Shown here piece by piece: positions 24,471 through 33,799 of a DNA stretch of 42,324 nt. Within the stretch, counting starts at the first letter, position 1; each line of letters starts with the position of its first letter. Position numbers and translations under genes: made by a program. The notes under the pieces were generated by a model. It searched no databases, had not been told where the DNA came from, and worked only from the letters and a program-made list of their open reading frames with translations. The stretch covers positions 1-42,324 of the forward strand of contig DDEV01000030.1 in assembly GCA_002336855.1 (NCBI GenBank). Direction: 5' to 3'. This stretch comes from Leucobacter sp. UBA1945. GTDB taxonomy: Bacteria; Actinomycetota; Actinomycetes; Actinomycetales; Microbacteriaceae.

Positions 24471-24898
24471 AACTGCTGCACCACATCCTCATGAATGTGC
24501 TGCACCCGCAGCTTGCCGTCGCCGCTTCGGGTGAGCACGGCCGAATTGCGCACGATCTCGGGTGAGATCTCTCGACCCTGCAGGTCTTGCGCATCGATGC
24601 GCAGCCACCAGGTCGCGACGACCACGCCGCCAAGCTCGCGGGCGGCGAATCGATCGGGAACAAGCGCGGTCTCGATCTGAGTCGGCGCATTCTCGCTGTC
24701 GACGCTCGGGCGCGCGGCACGCACGCGATTCAGCTCGTCCATACCGTCGATCAGATCTGGCGATGCCGAGTCGAACATGGTCAGGTTTGGCGCGAGCAGG
24801 GCGTCGATGGCGGCTCGATCCCCAGTCAGATAGCCGCCGTACATCGTCTCTACCAGTTCGCGGATCTCGACGGTCAGGGCAGTCTCGTGCTGATTCAT
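24455..24898 (-). CDS. SnoaL/NTF2-like fold protein (DUF4440-type)
   Basis: A 147-residue cone-fold protein of the SnoaL/NTF2-like superfamily. The N-terminal helix with YGGYLTGDRAAIDALLAPN and the late strands (VVVATWWLRIDAQD, RNSAVLTRSGDGKLRVQHIH) give the pattern. Such proteins serve as isomerases, hydratases or ligand-binding subunits. I see no decisive catalytic residues. The ATG at 24898 was chosen because upstream sequence has no family similarity. It is a single gene next to the IS remnant and has no clear link to the operons on either side. Confidence 0.7.
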   Translation of the reverse strand: MNQHETALTVEIRELVETMYGGYLTGDRAAIDALLAPNLTMFDSASPDLIDGMDELNRVRAARPSVDSENAPTQIETALVPDRFAARELGGVVVATWWLRIDAQDLQGREISPEIVRNSAVLTRSGDGKLRVQHIHEDVVQQFGAAV

Positions 24899-24966
24899 AT
24901 TGCCAGAGTATCCCCTGCCCCATCCGGACGCCACAACGCAGCTCACCCGCCAACGAGAGACACGTC

Positions 24967-25179
24967 AGCGGCGTCCTCGGCGTGAGCCCCGAGACGCTGC
25001 GCGTATGGCAGCGCCGCTACGACATTGACGCGGCGGTGAAGCCCGGCATCACCACTGACACGGCTGAGGATAACCGGCGTCTGCGCCGCGAGAACGCCGA
25101 GCTGAAGAAGGCCAACGAGGTTCTTAAAGCTGCGAGCGTGTTTTTCGCGAAGGAACCAGGCCGGCCACGAACGAAATGA
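24967..25179 (+). pseudogene. IS3 orfA, 5' truncated
   Basis: The readable frame has the end of the helix-turn-helix (GVSPETLRVWQRRYDIDA) and the leucine-zipper segment RRLRRENAELKKANEVLKAA followed by SVFFAKE, both typical of IS3 OrfA. The N-terminal third is missing and no start is present. It overlaps orfB by four bases. Confidence 0.8.
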
Positions 25180-25340
25180 TCCAGTTCATCGACGAGCATC
25201 GTGATCGTTTCGGGGTCGAGTTCCTCTGCCGTACGCTCAGGACGGCAGTTCGTGGGTTTCTCACCTCGCGTGGTTACCGGGCAGCCAAGTCGCGGTCGAC
25301 CTCGGTGAGACAGCTCCGTGACAAGTTGCTCGTGTCCGAG
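25176..25340 (+). pseudogene. IS3 orfB transposase, 3' truncated
   Basis: Begins MIQFIDEHRDRFGVE and continues to about residue 52 with SRGYRAAKSRSTSVRQLRD, the usual IS3 OrfB N terminus; then the frame continues into unrelated sequence and stops at about 25388. The integrase core with the DDE residues is absent. Confidence 0.75.
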
Positions 25341-25601
25341 AAGAGCAAAATCGCTCCCAGAGCGACGAGCACCGTGACCCCGTGGTAATCATTGCGAGTT
25401 CCACAAAAGCGAAGCACAGGGCCAAACACTGCATCCAGAGCACCCCCTCCGTCACCAGATCTACGCTGTCGGGAATCGGGGCGACTTAGCCTCAGGTGCG
25501 CTGCGATCTCGCCCGTCACACCGCGTTTCATGGCTCGGAAGGAATCGCGGTTATGCTTTCGCCGATCGAGAGCCGAGGGAACTCGGATCCGGTCTCCGTC
25601 A
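25341..25601. other. Unrecognised debris after the IS remnant
   Basis: No convincing gene. On the minus strand the translation around 25345-25460 has a hydrophobic stretch (VTVLVALGAILLFS) that could be the remnant of a membrane protein cut by the IS3 element, but stops interrupt every frame nearby. Nothing else seen. Confidence 0.4.
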
Positions 25602-25811
25602 TCATTCTCGTAGCTTGTTTACCGAAACGAGACGGAGAGGTCGGCACTGGGTGGTACCGACCCGAACTAACAGGAGCTCGGGCCGATACAGTTCAACCTC
25701 TTCGAGTCGGTAGCACACTTGGTGCGGCTGGAGCGGCGCATCTGCGATTTCGCTGATGAACATCTTGTCGGTGTCACCGCATTCGATGCACTGCACCGCA
25801 GAAAACGCCAC
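25602..25811 (-). CDS. Possible small hypothetical protein downstream of hyuB
   Basis: An open frame of 69 codons with a GTG start, 17 bases after the second hyuB gene on the same strand. It begins with a CIECGD motif that could bind metal, but I do not recognise a family. The GGAG sequence directly abuts the GTG, so translation from here is doubtful. It may be a decayed operon gene, or not a gene at all. Confidence 0.2.
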   Translation of the reverse strand: MAFSAVQCIECGDTDKMFISEIADAPLQPHQVCYRLEEVELYRPELLLVRVGTTQCRPLRLVSVNKLRE

Positions 25812-25828
25812 CTCCGCACCTTCCAGTC

Positions 25829-27532
25829 CTATCCTGCGCGAAGCGCTTCCGTGGCCGCAGTGTCGACCAAGAACTCATCAGTTACGATGACAAGGTAATC
25901 CTGCCTCGCAGCTTTGAACGACACGAAGCCGTTGCGCACATCGTGCGCAACCGCCGCGGGGTCGCGGTCGAAGGGGTTCCCGTAGCCGCCGCCACCACCG
26001 CTCGCGTTCACGAGCACGTCACCGTCGTCGAGCAAGTTGTAGCTGCCGCCCTGCACAACCTCGTTGGGCGTACCCGGGTTCAGGACAATCTGGTTTGGCT
26101 TCCCGGGCTTGCCACCCGCGATCGGCCATGGCTCTGTCTTGGTCTTGTAGACCAGGCAGATGCCAGTCGAAGGCGCGGTAAAGCGGTAAGTGCGGCTCAC
26201 GCCCACACCGCCTCTGAACTCGCCCGCGCCGCCGGTGTCGGGGCGGTAGCCGTAGTGGTCGATGATCATAGACGACTTCGTCTCAAGCACCTCGACCGGG
26301 TTGTTACGGCAACCCGGCTCGGACAGATGCATGATGCCGTCTTCGCCGTCGTGGCTCGCCGTCCCACCAAAACCGACCGCCTCGTTCGTCGCCTCATGCC
26401 AGTACTCGCCGGTGCGCTTATAGCCAAGACCCATCATCGAGCAAACGTCGCCACCCGAGCAGGCAGGAATCAGCTCAGGCATGCCTTGAGAGAGCGCCTT
26501 GAGTATGACCTCTCCTGCGATCAGACCGGTCCATAGTGTGAACGTCGGCATCGGCGGGACCGCGTGCATGACAGAGCCCGGGACCGTGATCACTTTGAGC
26601 GGCGCGAAGTTGCCAGCGACGACTGGCGAATCCGGGGTGGTCAGCGACTTGAAGATGAGGCTTGAGAGCGCTTCGGTTTGGCCGCGAGGCACGTTAATCG
26701 GCCCCTCTACGTTCTCGGCGCTGCCAGTCCAGTCGACGATCATCTCAGCGTCGGTTACAGTGACAGTGCACTTCAGCTTGATCAGATCATCCTTGTTAAT
26801 GCCGTCATCATCTACGAAGTCAACGGCACTCCAAGTACCCTTCGGCAACTTCGACAGGCCGATTCGAGCAAGACGCTCGCCGTGCTCGTTGATCGTCGCC
26901 ATCGCTTCTTTCAGGGTATCGACGCCGTACTTCTCGGCGATCTCCTGCGTACGACGCACCCCCGAAACGCAGGCCGAGACCTGAGCCTGAATATCACCGA
27001 TGGTCTTGTGGGGTGTACGGCTGTTGAATCTGACGATGTTAAAGACGTCTTCGTTGCGCTCCCCGCGGCGGTAGAGCTTCGATACAGGCAGCACCAGCCC
27101 CTCTTGTGAGGCGTTCGTCGAATCGAGTACGTAGCCGGGATCCTTCTGATTCAGATCGGTCAGGTGAACACGGCATGAGGCGAAGCCGATCAGCTCGTCA
27201 CTTGTGTGAATCGGAGCGAACACTAGCGCATCGAGCGTGTGCGCACTCGACCAGTACGGGTAGTTCAGGATGAAAACGTCGCCAGGCTCCATCGCATCCG
27301 TGCCGATGAAGTCAATCGCGTGCTTGATGCCAGCATCGTTGCCGCGCGTGAATACAGCGATACCCGGAGCATCGGCCACGACATCGCCGTTTGCGTCATG
27401 CAGGCCAATGCCGTAGTCGTGAATCTCGTACACGACAGTGTTGTAGGCGGTGCGGCACAGGTTGCGCGCAACCTCTTCGGCCGCGGCGAGCAGGCCATGC
27501 CTGATGATCTCGGTGGTAATGGCATCGGCCAC
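25829..27532 (-). CDS. hyuB: Hydantoinase B / oxoprolinase B-type subunit (second pair)
   Basis: A 567-residue HyuB-family protein. The N terminus GLLAAAEEVARNLCRTAYN and the following VYEIHDYGIGLHDANGDVVA are family-typical; PYWSSAHTLDALVFAP and the C-terminal SGGGGGYGNPFDRDP are also present. It partners with HyuA immediately upstream for ATP-dependent hydrolysis (or carboxylation) of a cyclic amide or ketone. A GTG start at 27532 follows AAGGGAG; only one base separates it from the hyuA stop. It is not a close copy of the first HyuB (9984-11747), so the two pairs probably differ in substrate. Confidence 0.9.
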   Translation of the reverse strand: MADAITTEIIRHGLLAAAEEVARNLCRTAYNTVVYEIHDYGIGLHDANGDVVADAPGIAVFTRGNDAGIKHAIDFIGTDAMEPGDVFILNYPYWSSAHTLDALVFAPIHTSDELIGFASCRVHLTDLNQKDPGYVLDSTNASQEGLVLPVSKLYRRGERNEDVFNIVRFNSRTPHKTIGDIQAQVSACVSGVRRTQEIAEKYGVDTLKEAMATINEHGERLARIGLSKLPKGTWSAVDFVDDDGINKDDLIKLKCTVTVTDAEMIVDWTGSAENVEGPINVPRGQTEALSSLIFKSLTTPDSPVVAGNFAPLKVITVPGSVMHAVPPMPTFTLWTGLIAGEVILKALSQGMPELIPACSGGDVCSMMGLGYKRTGEYWHEATNEAVGFGGTASHDGEDGIMHLSEPGCRNNPVEVLETKSSMIIDHYGYRPDTGGAGEFRGGVGVSRTYRFTAPSTGICLVYKTKTEPWPIAGGKPGKPNQIVLNPGTPNEVVQGGSYNLLDDGDVLVNASGGGGGYGNPFDRDPAAVAHDVRNGFVSFKAARQDYLVIVTDEFLVDTAATEALRAG

Positions 27533-27533
27533 G

Positions 27534-29582
27534 TTATGCTCCCTTCTGAGCGTACTGAATTGCAATGATGAGTTCGCCGTACTCACCGACCGTGAGGCGA
27601 TCGCCCTCGTGCAGCACTGTCGTTGCGGTGTGCTCTGTGACGACGGCCGGACCCTCCAAAATGTCGCCCGCGAAGAGATCCTCGCGCGCCACCAGTGCAT
27701 ACGAGGCGGTGGTGTCGGAATCGAGCACCACAGTGCGCTGCCGGGCCTTTAACGTCTCTGCTTCGGGCCTGAGGGCAGCCTTCGGTAAATCCGGCTTATC
27801 AACGATGCCCACCGCGTTCAGGCGCAGCGTGGTCGTTTCGATCGGATCGTCCATCGTATGACCGTACTGGCGCAAATGCAGCAGATCGAACTCTTCGCGA
27901 ATTGCGGCTCGCGGGTCCTTTGAGCCGCTCGGATACTCGACGGTGACGGCGTGTTCCTGCCCTTGATAACGCACTGAGACAACACGGTGAAATTCGTGCC
28001 GTTCGGTCCCGAAGCCCTCTTCGACAAGTGTCGCAGCTGCCTCGTGCTCCATCTCTTCGAAAAGCTCGCTTGTCTCTGCCGGGTCAAGGTCGTCGAGCAG
28101 CTGAATGCTGGTGCGCGAGTAGTCGTGCTGCACATCAGCCATCAGCATGCCGAGCGCTGAGAATGCGCCCTGCCCCGGGGGCACGATGACCTCGGGAATT
28201 CCGAGCTCGCGGGCAACGTCAACAGCGACGAGCCCACCGCCGCCGCCGAACGAGAGCAGCGCGAAGTCCTTCGGATCGTGGCCCAGTTCGATGGTAATTG
28301 CACGAACAGCGCCGACAATCTTCGTGTTCGAGATCTGTACGATGCCACGCGCGAGCGCGGTTTCGGAGAGGCCGAGCTCCGCCGCGATCGATCTCAACGA
28401 GTCGAGGGACTTCTCGCGGTCGAGAGCGAGTTCCCCGCCCAGAGGCGTGTCGGCTCCCAGGTAACCAATGGCAAGGGCAGCGTCGGTGAAGGTCGGTTCG
28501 GTGCCGCCGCGCCCGTAGGCCGCGGGGCCGGGCATCGCGCCTGCACTCTTCGGCCCGACCTGCAAAGCACCCGCATCGTCGAGGTAGGCGAGCGAGCCTC
28601 CGCCGGCACCGATGGTGTGAATGTACAGCGACGGGGTGTTGATAGGCAGCCCCTCGAACTCGGCGCCATGGTAGAGCACCGGATGTCCGTTCTGCACGAG
28701 CGAGGCATCAAGGCTCGTGCCGCCCATGTCAATCGTGATGAGGTTCGGTCGGCCAGTCAGCTTAGAGAAAGCAGCGGCCCCCACCACTCCGCCCGCGGGG
28801 CCGGAGAGAATCAGGTTCACGGGCTGCTCACGAGCTGCCGTCGCCGTCATCGCGCCGCCACCGGAGCGGGACATGAGAAATCGCCCGTCGAAGCCGCGGT
28901 CTGCAAGCTTGCCCTCGAGCGCAGTCAGATAAGTGCGCATAATAGGTTTGATATATGCGTCGAGCACCGCAGTGCTCGTGCGCTCGTATTCACGATATTC
29001 TCGAGACAATTCGTGTGACAGCGTCACCTCGACCCCCGGGGCCTCCTCTTCGAGGATCTCGCGCATGCGCAACTCATGGCCAGGGTTGGCGTACGCGTGC
29101 AAGAATGCAACTGCGACGGCTGCGTAGCCGCGCTTCGCTATCTCGCGCGCAACCGCACGCCCATCCTCGTCATCGAAGGGCGTCGCAACAGTACCATCGT
29201 AGTAGCTGCGTTCGGTTACCTCGAAGGTGTCATACCGTTCGAGTAGAGCTGCGGGCTTCTGATATTTGATGTCGTACATCACCTTACGGTCGGTCCGTCC
29301 CAACAGATAGACGTCGCGAAAGCCACGCGTAGCGATCGTCGCGATATTCGCGCCGGTTCGAGTGAGCAGCGAGTTCAGGCCGAGTGTGCTGCCATGGTTG
29401 AAGGTCTCGACGAGCATGGGCTCGGCCTCGGCTTTGTCGAATGCTGCGAGCACACCGGCAGTGGGTTCGGAGGGTGTGGTTGGCACCTTTTCGAAGCGAA
29501 GTTCGCCGGTGTCAGGCACGAGCTTGACGACATCGGTAAAAGTTCCGCCGACATCAATTGCGACGCGAACGTGGTCAGTCAT
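27534..29582 (-). CDS. hyuA: Hydantoinase A / oxoprolinase A-type ATPase subunit (second pair)
   Basis: A 682-residue HyuA-family protein with intact nucleotide motifs: AIDVGGTFTDVVKL near the N terminus, NHGSTLGLNSLL, the second motif ITIDMGGTSLDASL, GAGGGSLAYLDD, PGPAAYGRGG and LSFGGGGGLVAVD. It is 109 bases after the sugar-type permease gene and in the same direction, so import and hydrolysis are probably one transcript. The ATG at 29582 begins the conserved domain; the ribosome site is weak. It is the best comparison for the degenerate HyuA-like protein at 33800-35131. Confidence 0.92.
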   Translation of the reverse strand: MTDHVRVAIDVGGTFTDVVKLVPDTGELRFEKVPTTPSEPTAGVLAAFDKAEAEPMLVETFNHGSTLGLNSLLTRTGANIATIATRGFRDVYLLGRTDRKVMYDIKYQKPAALLERYDTFEVTERSYYDGTVATPFDDEDGRAVAREIAKRGYAAVAVAFLHAYANPGHELRMREILEEEAPGVEVTLSHELSREYREYERTSTAVLDAYIKPIMRTYLTALEGKLADRGFDGRFLMSRSGGGAMTATAAREQPVNLILSGPAGGVVGAAAFSKLTGRPNLITIDMGGTSLDASLVQNGHPVLYHGAEFEGLPINTPSLYIHTIGAGGGSLAYLDDAGALQVGPKSAGAMPGPAAYGRGGTEPTFTDAALAIGYLGADTPLGGELALDREKSLDSLRSIAAELGLSETALARGIVQISNTKIVGAVRAITIELGHDPKDFALLSFGGGGGLVAVDVARELGIPEVIVPPGQGAFSALGMLMADVQHDYSRTSIQLLDDLDPAETSELFEEMEHEAAATLVEEGFGTERHEFHRVVSVRYQGQEHAVTVEYPSGSKDPRAAIREEFDLLHLRQYGHTMDDPIETTTLRLNAVGIVDKPDLPKAALRPEAETLKARQRTVVLDSDTTASYALVAREDLFAGDILEGPAVVTEHTATTVLHEGDRLTVGEYGELIIAIQYAQKGA

Positions 29583-29691
29583 GAGAAGTAGTCTTTCTGC
29601 TAGTGATTTGGGGTACGTCGACCATCGCTTCGCCGCGAGGTGCGACGGGCGAAAGCGAGATGGGTGATTTTGGGCGTGAGCCGTGCTGGCG

Positions 29692-30678
29692 CTAGCGCTT
29701 ATTGCCTCTGCCAGCGGCGGCAAGCGCAACCGCGGCGATGATGATGATGCCTGTCACCATATCTTTCAGCTGCGGGTTCAGGTTCAGCAGATCGAAGCCG
29801 TTACCTATGAGGGCCATCAGAAGCACACCTGCGAGAGAACGCCAGACTGCGCCAACGCCGCCGTAAATGCTTGTGCCGCCAAGGATCACAGCTGCGATCG
29901 CCCCGAGTTCGAGCCCCTGACCTGCAAGCGGCTGGCCCGAAGCGATCCTCGAAACCCCCACTGCGGCCGCGATACCAGCGGCTAGACCACTGAGCGTGAA
30001 GACGATGACGCGAATCTTGTCAACCTTGATACCTGATAGCTCGGCGGCCTCGGCATTGCCACCGACCGCGTACACGTGACGGCCGAAGACCGTGCGTGAG
30101 AGCAACAGCCAAAACACCGCCACAACGATCAGCATAAGGAACACGGCCACGAAGATCCCGCCGATGCGGTTGCGACCGAGCCAAGTAAAGCCCTCGGTCG
30201 TGACTGTGATCAGGCTGCCTCCCGTAATAAGCACCGCAATGGTGGTGAAGATCATCGACGATGCGAGTGTGGCGAGGAACGAGTGGATACGTAGTTTTGT
30301 GATGACGACACCGTTGAAGGCTCCGAGCACGATGCCGACGATTGGGGCCGCGAGCAGGGCGAGCCAGACATTTCCGAAGGTAACGGCAAGCCATGCCGCA
30401 ACCACGCCGGCGACACCGAAGATCGCACCCGTCGAGAGGTCGAAGTTGCCCGAGATGATCACGAAGGTGCTGGCCGCGGCGATGATTAGAAGAGGTGCAT
30501 TCTGGTTCAGAATGTTAACAATGTTGCCGAAGGTAAAGAAGGAAGGAGAGAGGATCGCCAGGGCGATGATGACGGCGCATAACAGGATGAGCACCGCATA
30601 TTCGATGGCGTACTCCTGCAGTGAAAATCGCTTGCGCTCCTTGATCTTTGTGAAAGCGGTATTCGGTGCCTCGCTCAT
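29692..30678 (-). CDS. Simple-sugar-type ABC permease (RbsC-like)
   Basis: A 328-residue permease of the CUT2/RbsC type with about nine to ten helices. Family blocks are PLLIIAAASTFVIISGNFDLS (about residues 62-82), the NGVVITKLRIHSFLATLA stretch, and the coupling-loop region VYAVGGNAEAAELSGI. These importers carry ribose, AI-2, purine-like nucleosides, or other small polar compounds. Here it is followed by hyuA/hyuB, so the substrate may be a hydantoin- or cyclic-amide-like compound. The start overlaps the ATPase gene by four bases. Confidence 0.9.
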   Translation of the reverse strand: MSEAPNTAFTKIKERKRFSLQEYAIEYAVLILLCAVIIALAILSPSFFTFGNIVNILNQNAPLLIIAAASTFVIISGNFDLSTGAIFGVAGVVAAWLAVTFGNVWLALLAAPIVGIVLGAFNGVVITKLRIHSFLATLASSMIFTTIAVLITGGSLITVTTEGFTWLGRNRIGGIFVAVFLMLIVVAVFWLLLSRTVFGRHVYAVGGNAEAAELSGIKVDKIRVIVFTLSGLAAGIAAAVGVSRIASGQPLAGQGLELGAIAAVILGGTSIYGGVGAVWRSLAGVLLMALIGNGFDLLNLNPQLKDMVTGIIIIAAVALAAAGRGNKR

Positions 30679-32204
30679 GCGGCTGACTCCTGTTCGGGTA
30701 AAACGTTAAACAATTGGTAGAGCACCTGCTCGACGGTGGTGTGCTCTGGCACAACCTCGCCGATCGTGCGCCCGTCTGAGACGAGGTATGCCCGGTTTGC
30801 GAGTTCCATGATCTCTTCGTGCTCCGAAGAGATGAGAAGCACCCCGAGTCCCTCGCTTGCAAGCCTCGTGATGAGTTCGTAGATCGTACGCTTCGCGCCG
30901 ACGTCTACTCCTCGTGTGGGCTCGTCGAAGATGATGAGCTTCGGCCGCGCTGCGAGAGCTTTGGCAAGCATCGCCTTCTGTTGATTGCCGCCAGAGAACC
31001 ACCCGACCGGAAGTTCGACGTTGAGGGGCCGCATCCCGAGAACAGAGGCGTACTCGTTCGCGATGTGCTTCTCCGCTCTACCTGTGATCCACCCGATCTT
31101 TTGCCTCGCGCCGAGACTCGCGAGTGCGATGTTCTCACGCACCGAACGTTGCAGCACAAGACCATCGTGGTGCCGATCCTCTGAGACGAGCATGAGGCCC
31201 GCATCGATGGAACGCTTCGCATCATGGCCTGTCCATGATTGGCCGTCGAACTCGATAGATCCGCCGCTCGGGCGGTCCACTCCGAATATCGCACGGACAC
31301 TCTCAGTGCGGCCGCTTCCGACAAGTCCGAGTAGCCCTACGATCTCACCGGGACGCACCTCGAACGAGACATCTTCGACGCCGGTCTGCGTCTGCAGCTG
31401 TTTTACTCTGAGAAGTGGTTCGACGGACTGATCGACATCGGTCACTCGGTCGGGGAAGGCTTGTTCCATCTCGCGACCAAGCATCGCCGAGACTAACTGG
31501 TGCTTGGTTACCGCTGCTGTTTCGACCGTGGTGACCAAGCGGCCATCACGCATGACGCTGATACGGTCGGCGACATCCAGCACGGAATCGAGAAAGTGTG
31601 AAACATAGATGACGCAGCACCCGCGGTCACGCAGCTTACGCATCAAATCTTCGAGCTGCCTCATCTCTTTTCCGGTGAGTGAAGAGGTAGGCTCATCCAT
31701 TACGATTACTCGCGCGTTTCGGGCGAGTGATCTCAGGATCTCAACTTTCTGCTGATCGGCGATACGAAGGTCGCGAACTTTCGCCTGAGGGTCTAACCCG
31801 AACCCAACTTCTCTATCGAGTTTGAGTAGACGCTCACTAAGATTGTTGCGCTCGAAGCCAAAACGCTTCTGCTCAGCTCCGAGAAAAACGTTTTGCGCCA
31901 CCGTAAGATCAGGCACAAGCGCAAGCTCTTGCGCAATCATGGCGACACCTCGCCGCTGAGCAATACCTGGGTTCCAGCGATCGACTGGCATACCATCGAC
32001 GACAAGCTCACCTGTGTCCGCAGAGTAGACTCCGGCAATTACTTTCCCGAGCGTCGACTTTCCTGCGCCATTCTCGCCGACGAAGGCGTGGATCTCACCG
32101 CTACATACCTCGAGTGTGACGCTGTCGAGAGCCTGAGTAGCGCCGAACCGTTTTGCGACACCGCGCAGTTCGACGAGAACGTTTCCCGTTTTTGCCTGGG
32201 TCAT
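30675..32204 (-). CDS. Simple-sugar-type ABC ATPase, two nucleotide domains (RbsA-like)
   Basis: A 509-residue tandem ATPase. The first domain has a full Walker A GENGAGKS at residues 43-50 and DEPTSSL after Walker B. The second has the degenerate Walker A GLVGSGRTES, normal for this family, but a complete signature SGGNQQK and DEPTRGVD. The N-terminal signature is degenerate (RIADQQKVEI), again as in RbsA. It drives the RbsC-like permease downstream and pairs with the binding protein four bases upstream. Confidence 0.92.
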   Translation of the reverse strand: MTQAKTGNVLVELRGVAKRFGATQALDSVTLEVCSGEIHAFVGENGAGKSTLGKVIAGVYSADTGELVVDGMPVDRWNPGIAQRRGVAMIAQELALVPDLTVAQNVFLGAEQKRFGFERNNLSERLLKLDREVGFGLDPQAKVRDLRIADQQKVEILRSLARNARVIVMDEPTSSLTGKEMRQLEDLMRKLRDRGCCVIYVSHFLDSVLDVADRISVMRDGRLVTTVETAAVTKHQLVSAMLGREMEQAFPDRVTDVDQSVEPLLRVKQLQTQTGVEDVSFEVRPGEIVGLLGLVGSGRTESVRAIFGVDRPSGGSIEFDGQSWTGHDAKRSIDAGLMLVSEDRHHDGLVLQRSVRENIALASLGARQKIGWITGRAEKHIANEYASVLGMRPLNVELPVGWFSGGNQQKAMLAKALAARPKLIIFDEPTRGVDVGAKRTIYELITRLASEGLGVLLISSEHEEIMELANRAYLVSDGRTIGEVVPEHTTVEQVLYQLFNVLPEQESAA

Positions 32205-32208
32205 GAAC

Positions 32209-33234
32209 TTAGCCGTTCCACTCGGCTACGAAGCCGGAACCTTCGATATCAGCTTTGGTGGCGACCGGACTAATATCGACAAGCGAGTGGGCGTCAATGG
32301 CCTCTTGCACCGCCTCGCCACGAACAGCATTCACTGCCTGCTCAAGCGCCGCACGTCCCATCGTTACTGGAAAGCTCAGGTAGTCATTCGTCCACTTTCC
32401 ATCGAGAACCGCCTGCACGGCCTCTTTGGTGCCACCTCCGCCGGTCAAGAAGATGGAAGAGGGGTCAATCCCAGCGTTCTCGAGCGCAATCTGTGCGCCC
32501 ATAGTCTGCTGATCGGCGCTGCTCAGAATGCCGTTGATGTCTCTGCTCGCCTGCAGCAAATTCGAAACCGCGGTAAGCGAGGCGTCGCGATCATACGAAC
32601 CCTCGAGCGTGCCGACGACCTGTATGTTCTTGTGCGGATCGAGCACCTCGTGCCACGCGTTCAGACGCTCAATGTCGAGCGGAGAATTCAAGAGGCCCGC
32701 GAGCAGCCCGATCTTGCAGGGGTCAATGTCTGCGCAGTATTCGACTACCGCTTCAGCCTGCAACTTCGCACCGATCTCGGGCGCTGTTGCGACGGTGGAA
32801 ACGACCCCTTCTACCTGCGGGGTCATTTTATTGATGTCTGGGCCAATCGGATTGAGCACTGAGACCACGGGGGTCTCGCTTGCGAGCGGGAACGCTGCGC
32901 TCAGCGCCGGACCGTCATGGGGCACGACGACAATTGCGTCAGTCTGGCCCAATTGAGCCGCATTCTGCAACTGGGAGAGCTGGGTGTTCGCGTCGAACTG
33001 ACCGTCCTGAATCTTGGTCTCGATCGTGATGCCAAGTTCTTTCGAGAGTTCCTCAGCACGTTGCTCAATGCCCTCGTAGACGGCCTGGTTGTAGCCATTT
33101 TGCGACGATGCCGCGAGGAATACCACGGAGATCGAATCCCCCGCGGAACCGTCGCTAGCGCACGATGCGAGGCTGAGACCGAGCGCAAGAGCGCCGGCGC
33201 TGGCGATCATCCGCGATGTCTTATTCGTAATCAT
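32209..33234 (-). CDS. RbsB-type solute-binding lipoprotein
   Basis: A 341-residue periplasmic-binding-protein of the sugar-binding (Peripla_BP_4) family, with a lipoprotein signal (lipobox LASC, Cys25). The body starts at SVVFLAASSQNGYNQAVYEG. It carries a paired cysteine motif YCADIDPCKIG, presumably a disulphide, that is also in the orphan binding protein at 38651-39664; the block INPIGPDINKMTPQ is shared in nearly the same form. Its ribosome site is AAGGAAG. It delivers the substrate to the RbsA/RbsC-like importer. Confidence 0.9.
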   Translation of the reverse strand: MITNKTSRMIASAGALALGLSLASCASDGSAGDSISVVFLAASSQNGYNQAVYEGIEQRAEELSKELGITIETKIQDGQFDANTQLSQLQNAAQLGQTDAIVVVPHDGPALSAAFPLASETPVVSVLNPIGPDINKMTPQVEGVVSTVATAPEIGAKLQAEAVVEYCADIDPCKIGLLAGLLNSPLDIERLNAWHEVLDPHKNIQVVGTLEGSYDRDASLTAVSNLLQASRDINGILSSADQQTMGAQIALENAGIDPSSIFLTGGGGTKEAVQAVLDGKWTNDYLSFPVTMGRAALEQAVNAVRGEAVQEAIDAHSLVDISPVATKADIEGSGFVAEWNG

Positions 33235-33293
33235 TTGGTTCTTCCTTTCAGAGAAGAAATAGTGGAAGTTCGGTATGTGCTTCGTCGTGAGCG

Positions 33294-33608
33294 CTACTTG
33301 GTGACGCTATGGTCGATGCGAAAGATCTTGCCAATCCCGACCTCGGCGCCCTCGAGAAGCGCCTCAAGCTCGGGGGCCATACGGCCGCGATTTGGGTGGT
33401 CGATCCATTCCTGATAAGCAGCGCCATCCGGCCAAACTGCGGTGACGAGCACTTCTCCCGAACCGTCGGTCGCCACCGATATCTCCGATGCCAGCGCGCG
33501 GGTGAGATCGAGTGATTCCTGAAGAATCTGCTCAGCACGATACAACTGGACAATGCTCTCTGCCTGTGCCTCGCTCGTCGAACGAAGGGTGAGTACTGTG
33601 CGGATCAT
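33294..33608 (-). CDS. ABM-like dimeric alpha/beta-barrel protein
   Basis: A 104-residue protein of the antibiotic-biosynthesis-monooxygenase-like (ABM) fold: a first strand IRTVLTLRSTSE, the helix AESIVQLYRAEQILQESL, then the strand VLVTAVWPDGAAYQEWIDHP typical of ABM repeats. Such small dimers are monooxygenases, haem-degraders or binding proteins. It is the first gene of the minus-strand run, 60 bases before the binding-protein gene. The ATG at 33608 has AAGGGAG at eleven bases; a GTG four codons upstream is too close to that site. The role in the pathway is unknown. Confidence 0.65.
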   Translation of the reverse strand: MIRTVLTLRSTSEAQAESIVQLYRAEQILQESLDLTRALASEISVATDGSGEVLVTAVWPDGAAYQEWIDHPNRGRMAPELEALLEGAEVGIGKIFRIDHSVTK

Positions 33609-33662
33609 TTCTTGTGTCACTCCCTTGTGTTGTTGGCTTCAAAATCTCGCTAAGCCGCCGTT

Positions 33663-33686
33663 GGCAAAATCTATCTCGGGCAAAAT
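33663..33686. repeat. Direct repeat of GGCAAAAT in the divergent promoter region
   Basis: GGCAAAAT occurs at 33663-33670 and 33679-33686, one and a half helix turns apart (16 bases), in the 191-base divergent gap. Such spacing puts both copies near one face and could serve a regulator. Confidence 0.35.
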
Positions 33687-33690
33687 GAAA

Positions 33691-33715
33691 GAGAATGTGC
33701 TTTCTGCATATTCTC
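33691..33715. promoter_or_regulatory. 25-bp dyad between the divergent operons (PucR operator candidate)
   Basis: GAGAATGTGC (33691-33700) and GCATATTCTC (33706-33715) pair with one mismatch around a 5-base centre. It lies between the ABM-binding-protein operon and the HyuA-like/DUF917/pucR operon. The PucR-family regulator encoded in the plus-strand operon is the natural candidate to bind it. Confidence 0.55.
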
Positions 33716-33799
33716 AGCAATGGAAATAGTGCAATTTAGCGAATCGAGTGGCAGGCTTTACATACAGAATTCCTTACAGAGCAACGAAGCAAAGATAGG

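Larger units (their letters stand above)
24961..25340 (+). mobile_element. IS3-family element remnant
   Basis: The 3' part of an IS3-type orfA overlaps the first ~50 codons of orfB in the normal ATGA arrangement, after which similarity stops. Both element ends, most of orfB with its DDE triad and the 5' part of orfA are missing, so it cannot move. It marks the left side of the less GC-rich region. Confidence 0.8.

Noticed and set aside
24899..24960. Extension of the SnoaL-like gene to an upstream ATG at 24946
   Set aside because: The added 16 residues (Gly/Trp/Arg mix) do not fit the family start and the ATG at 24898 begins the conserved helix.
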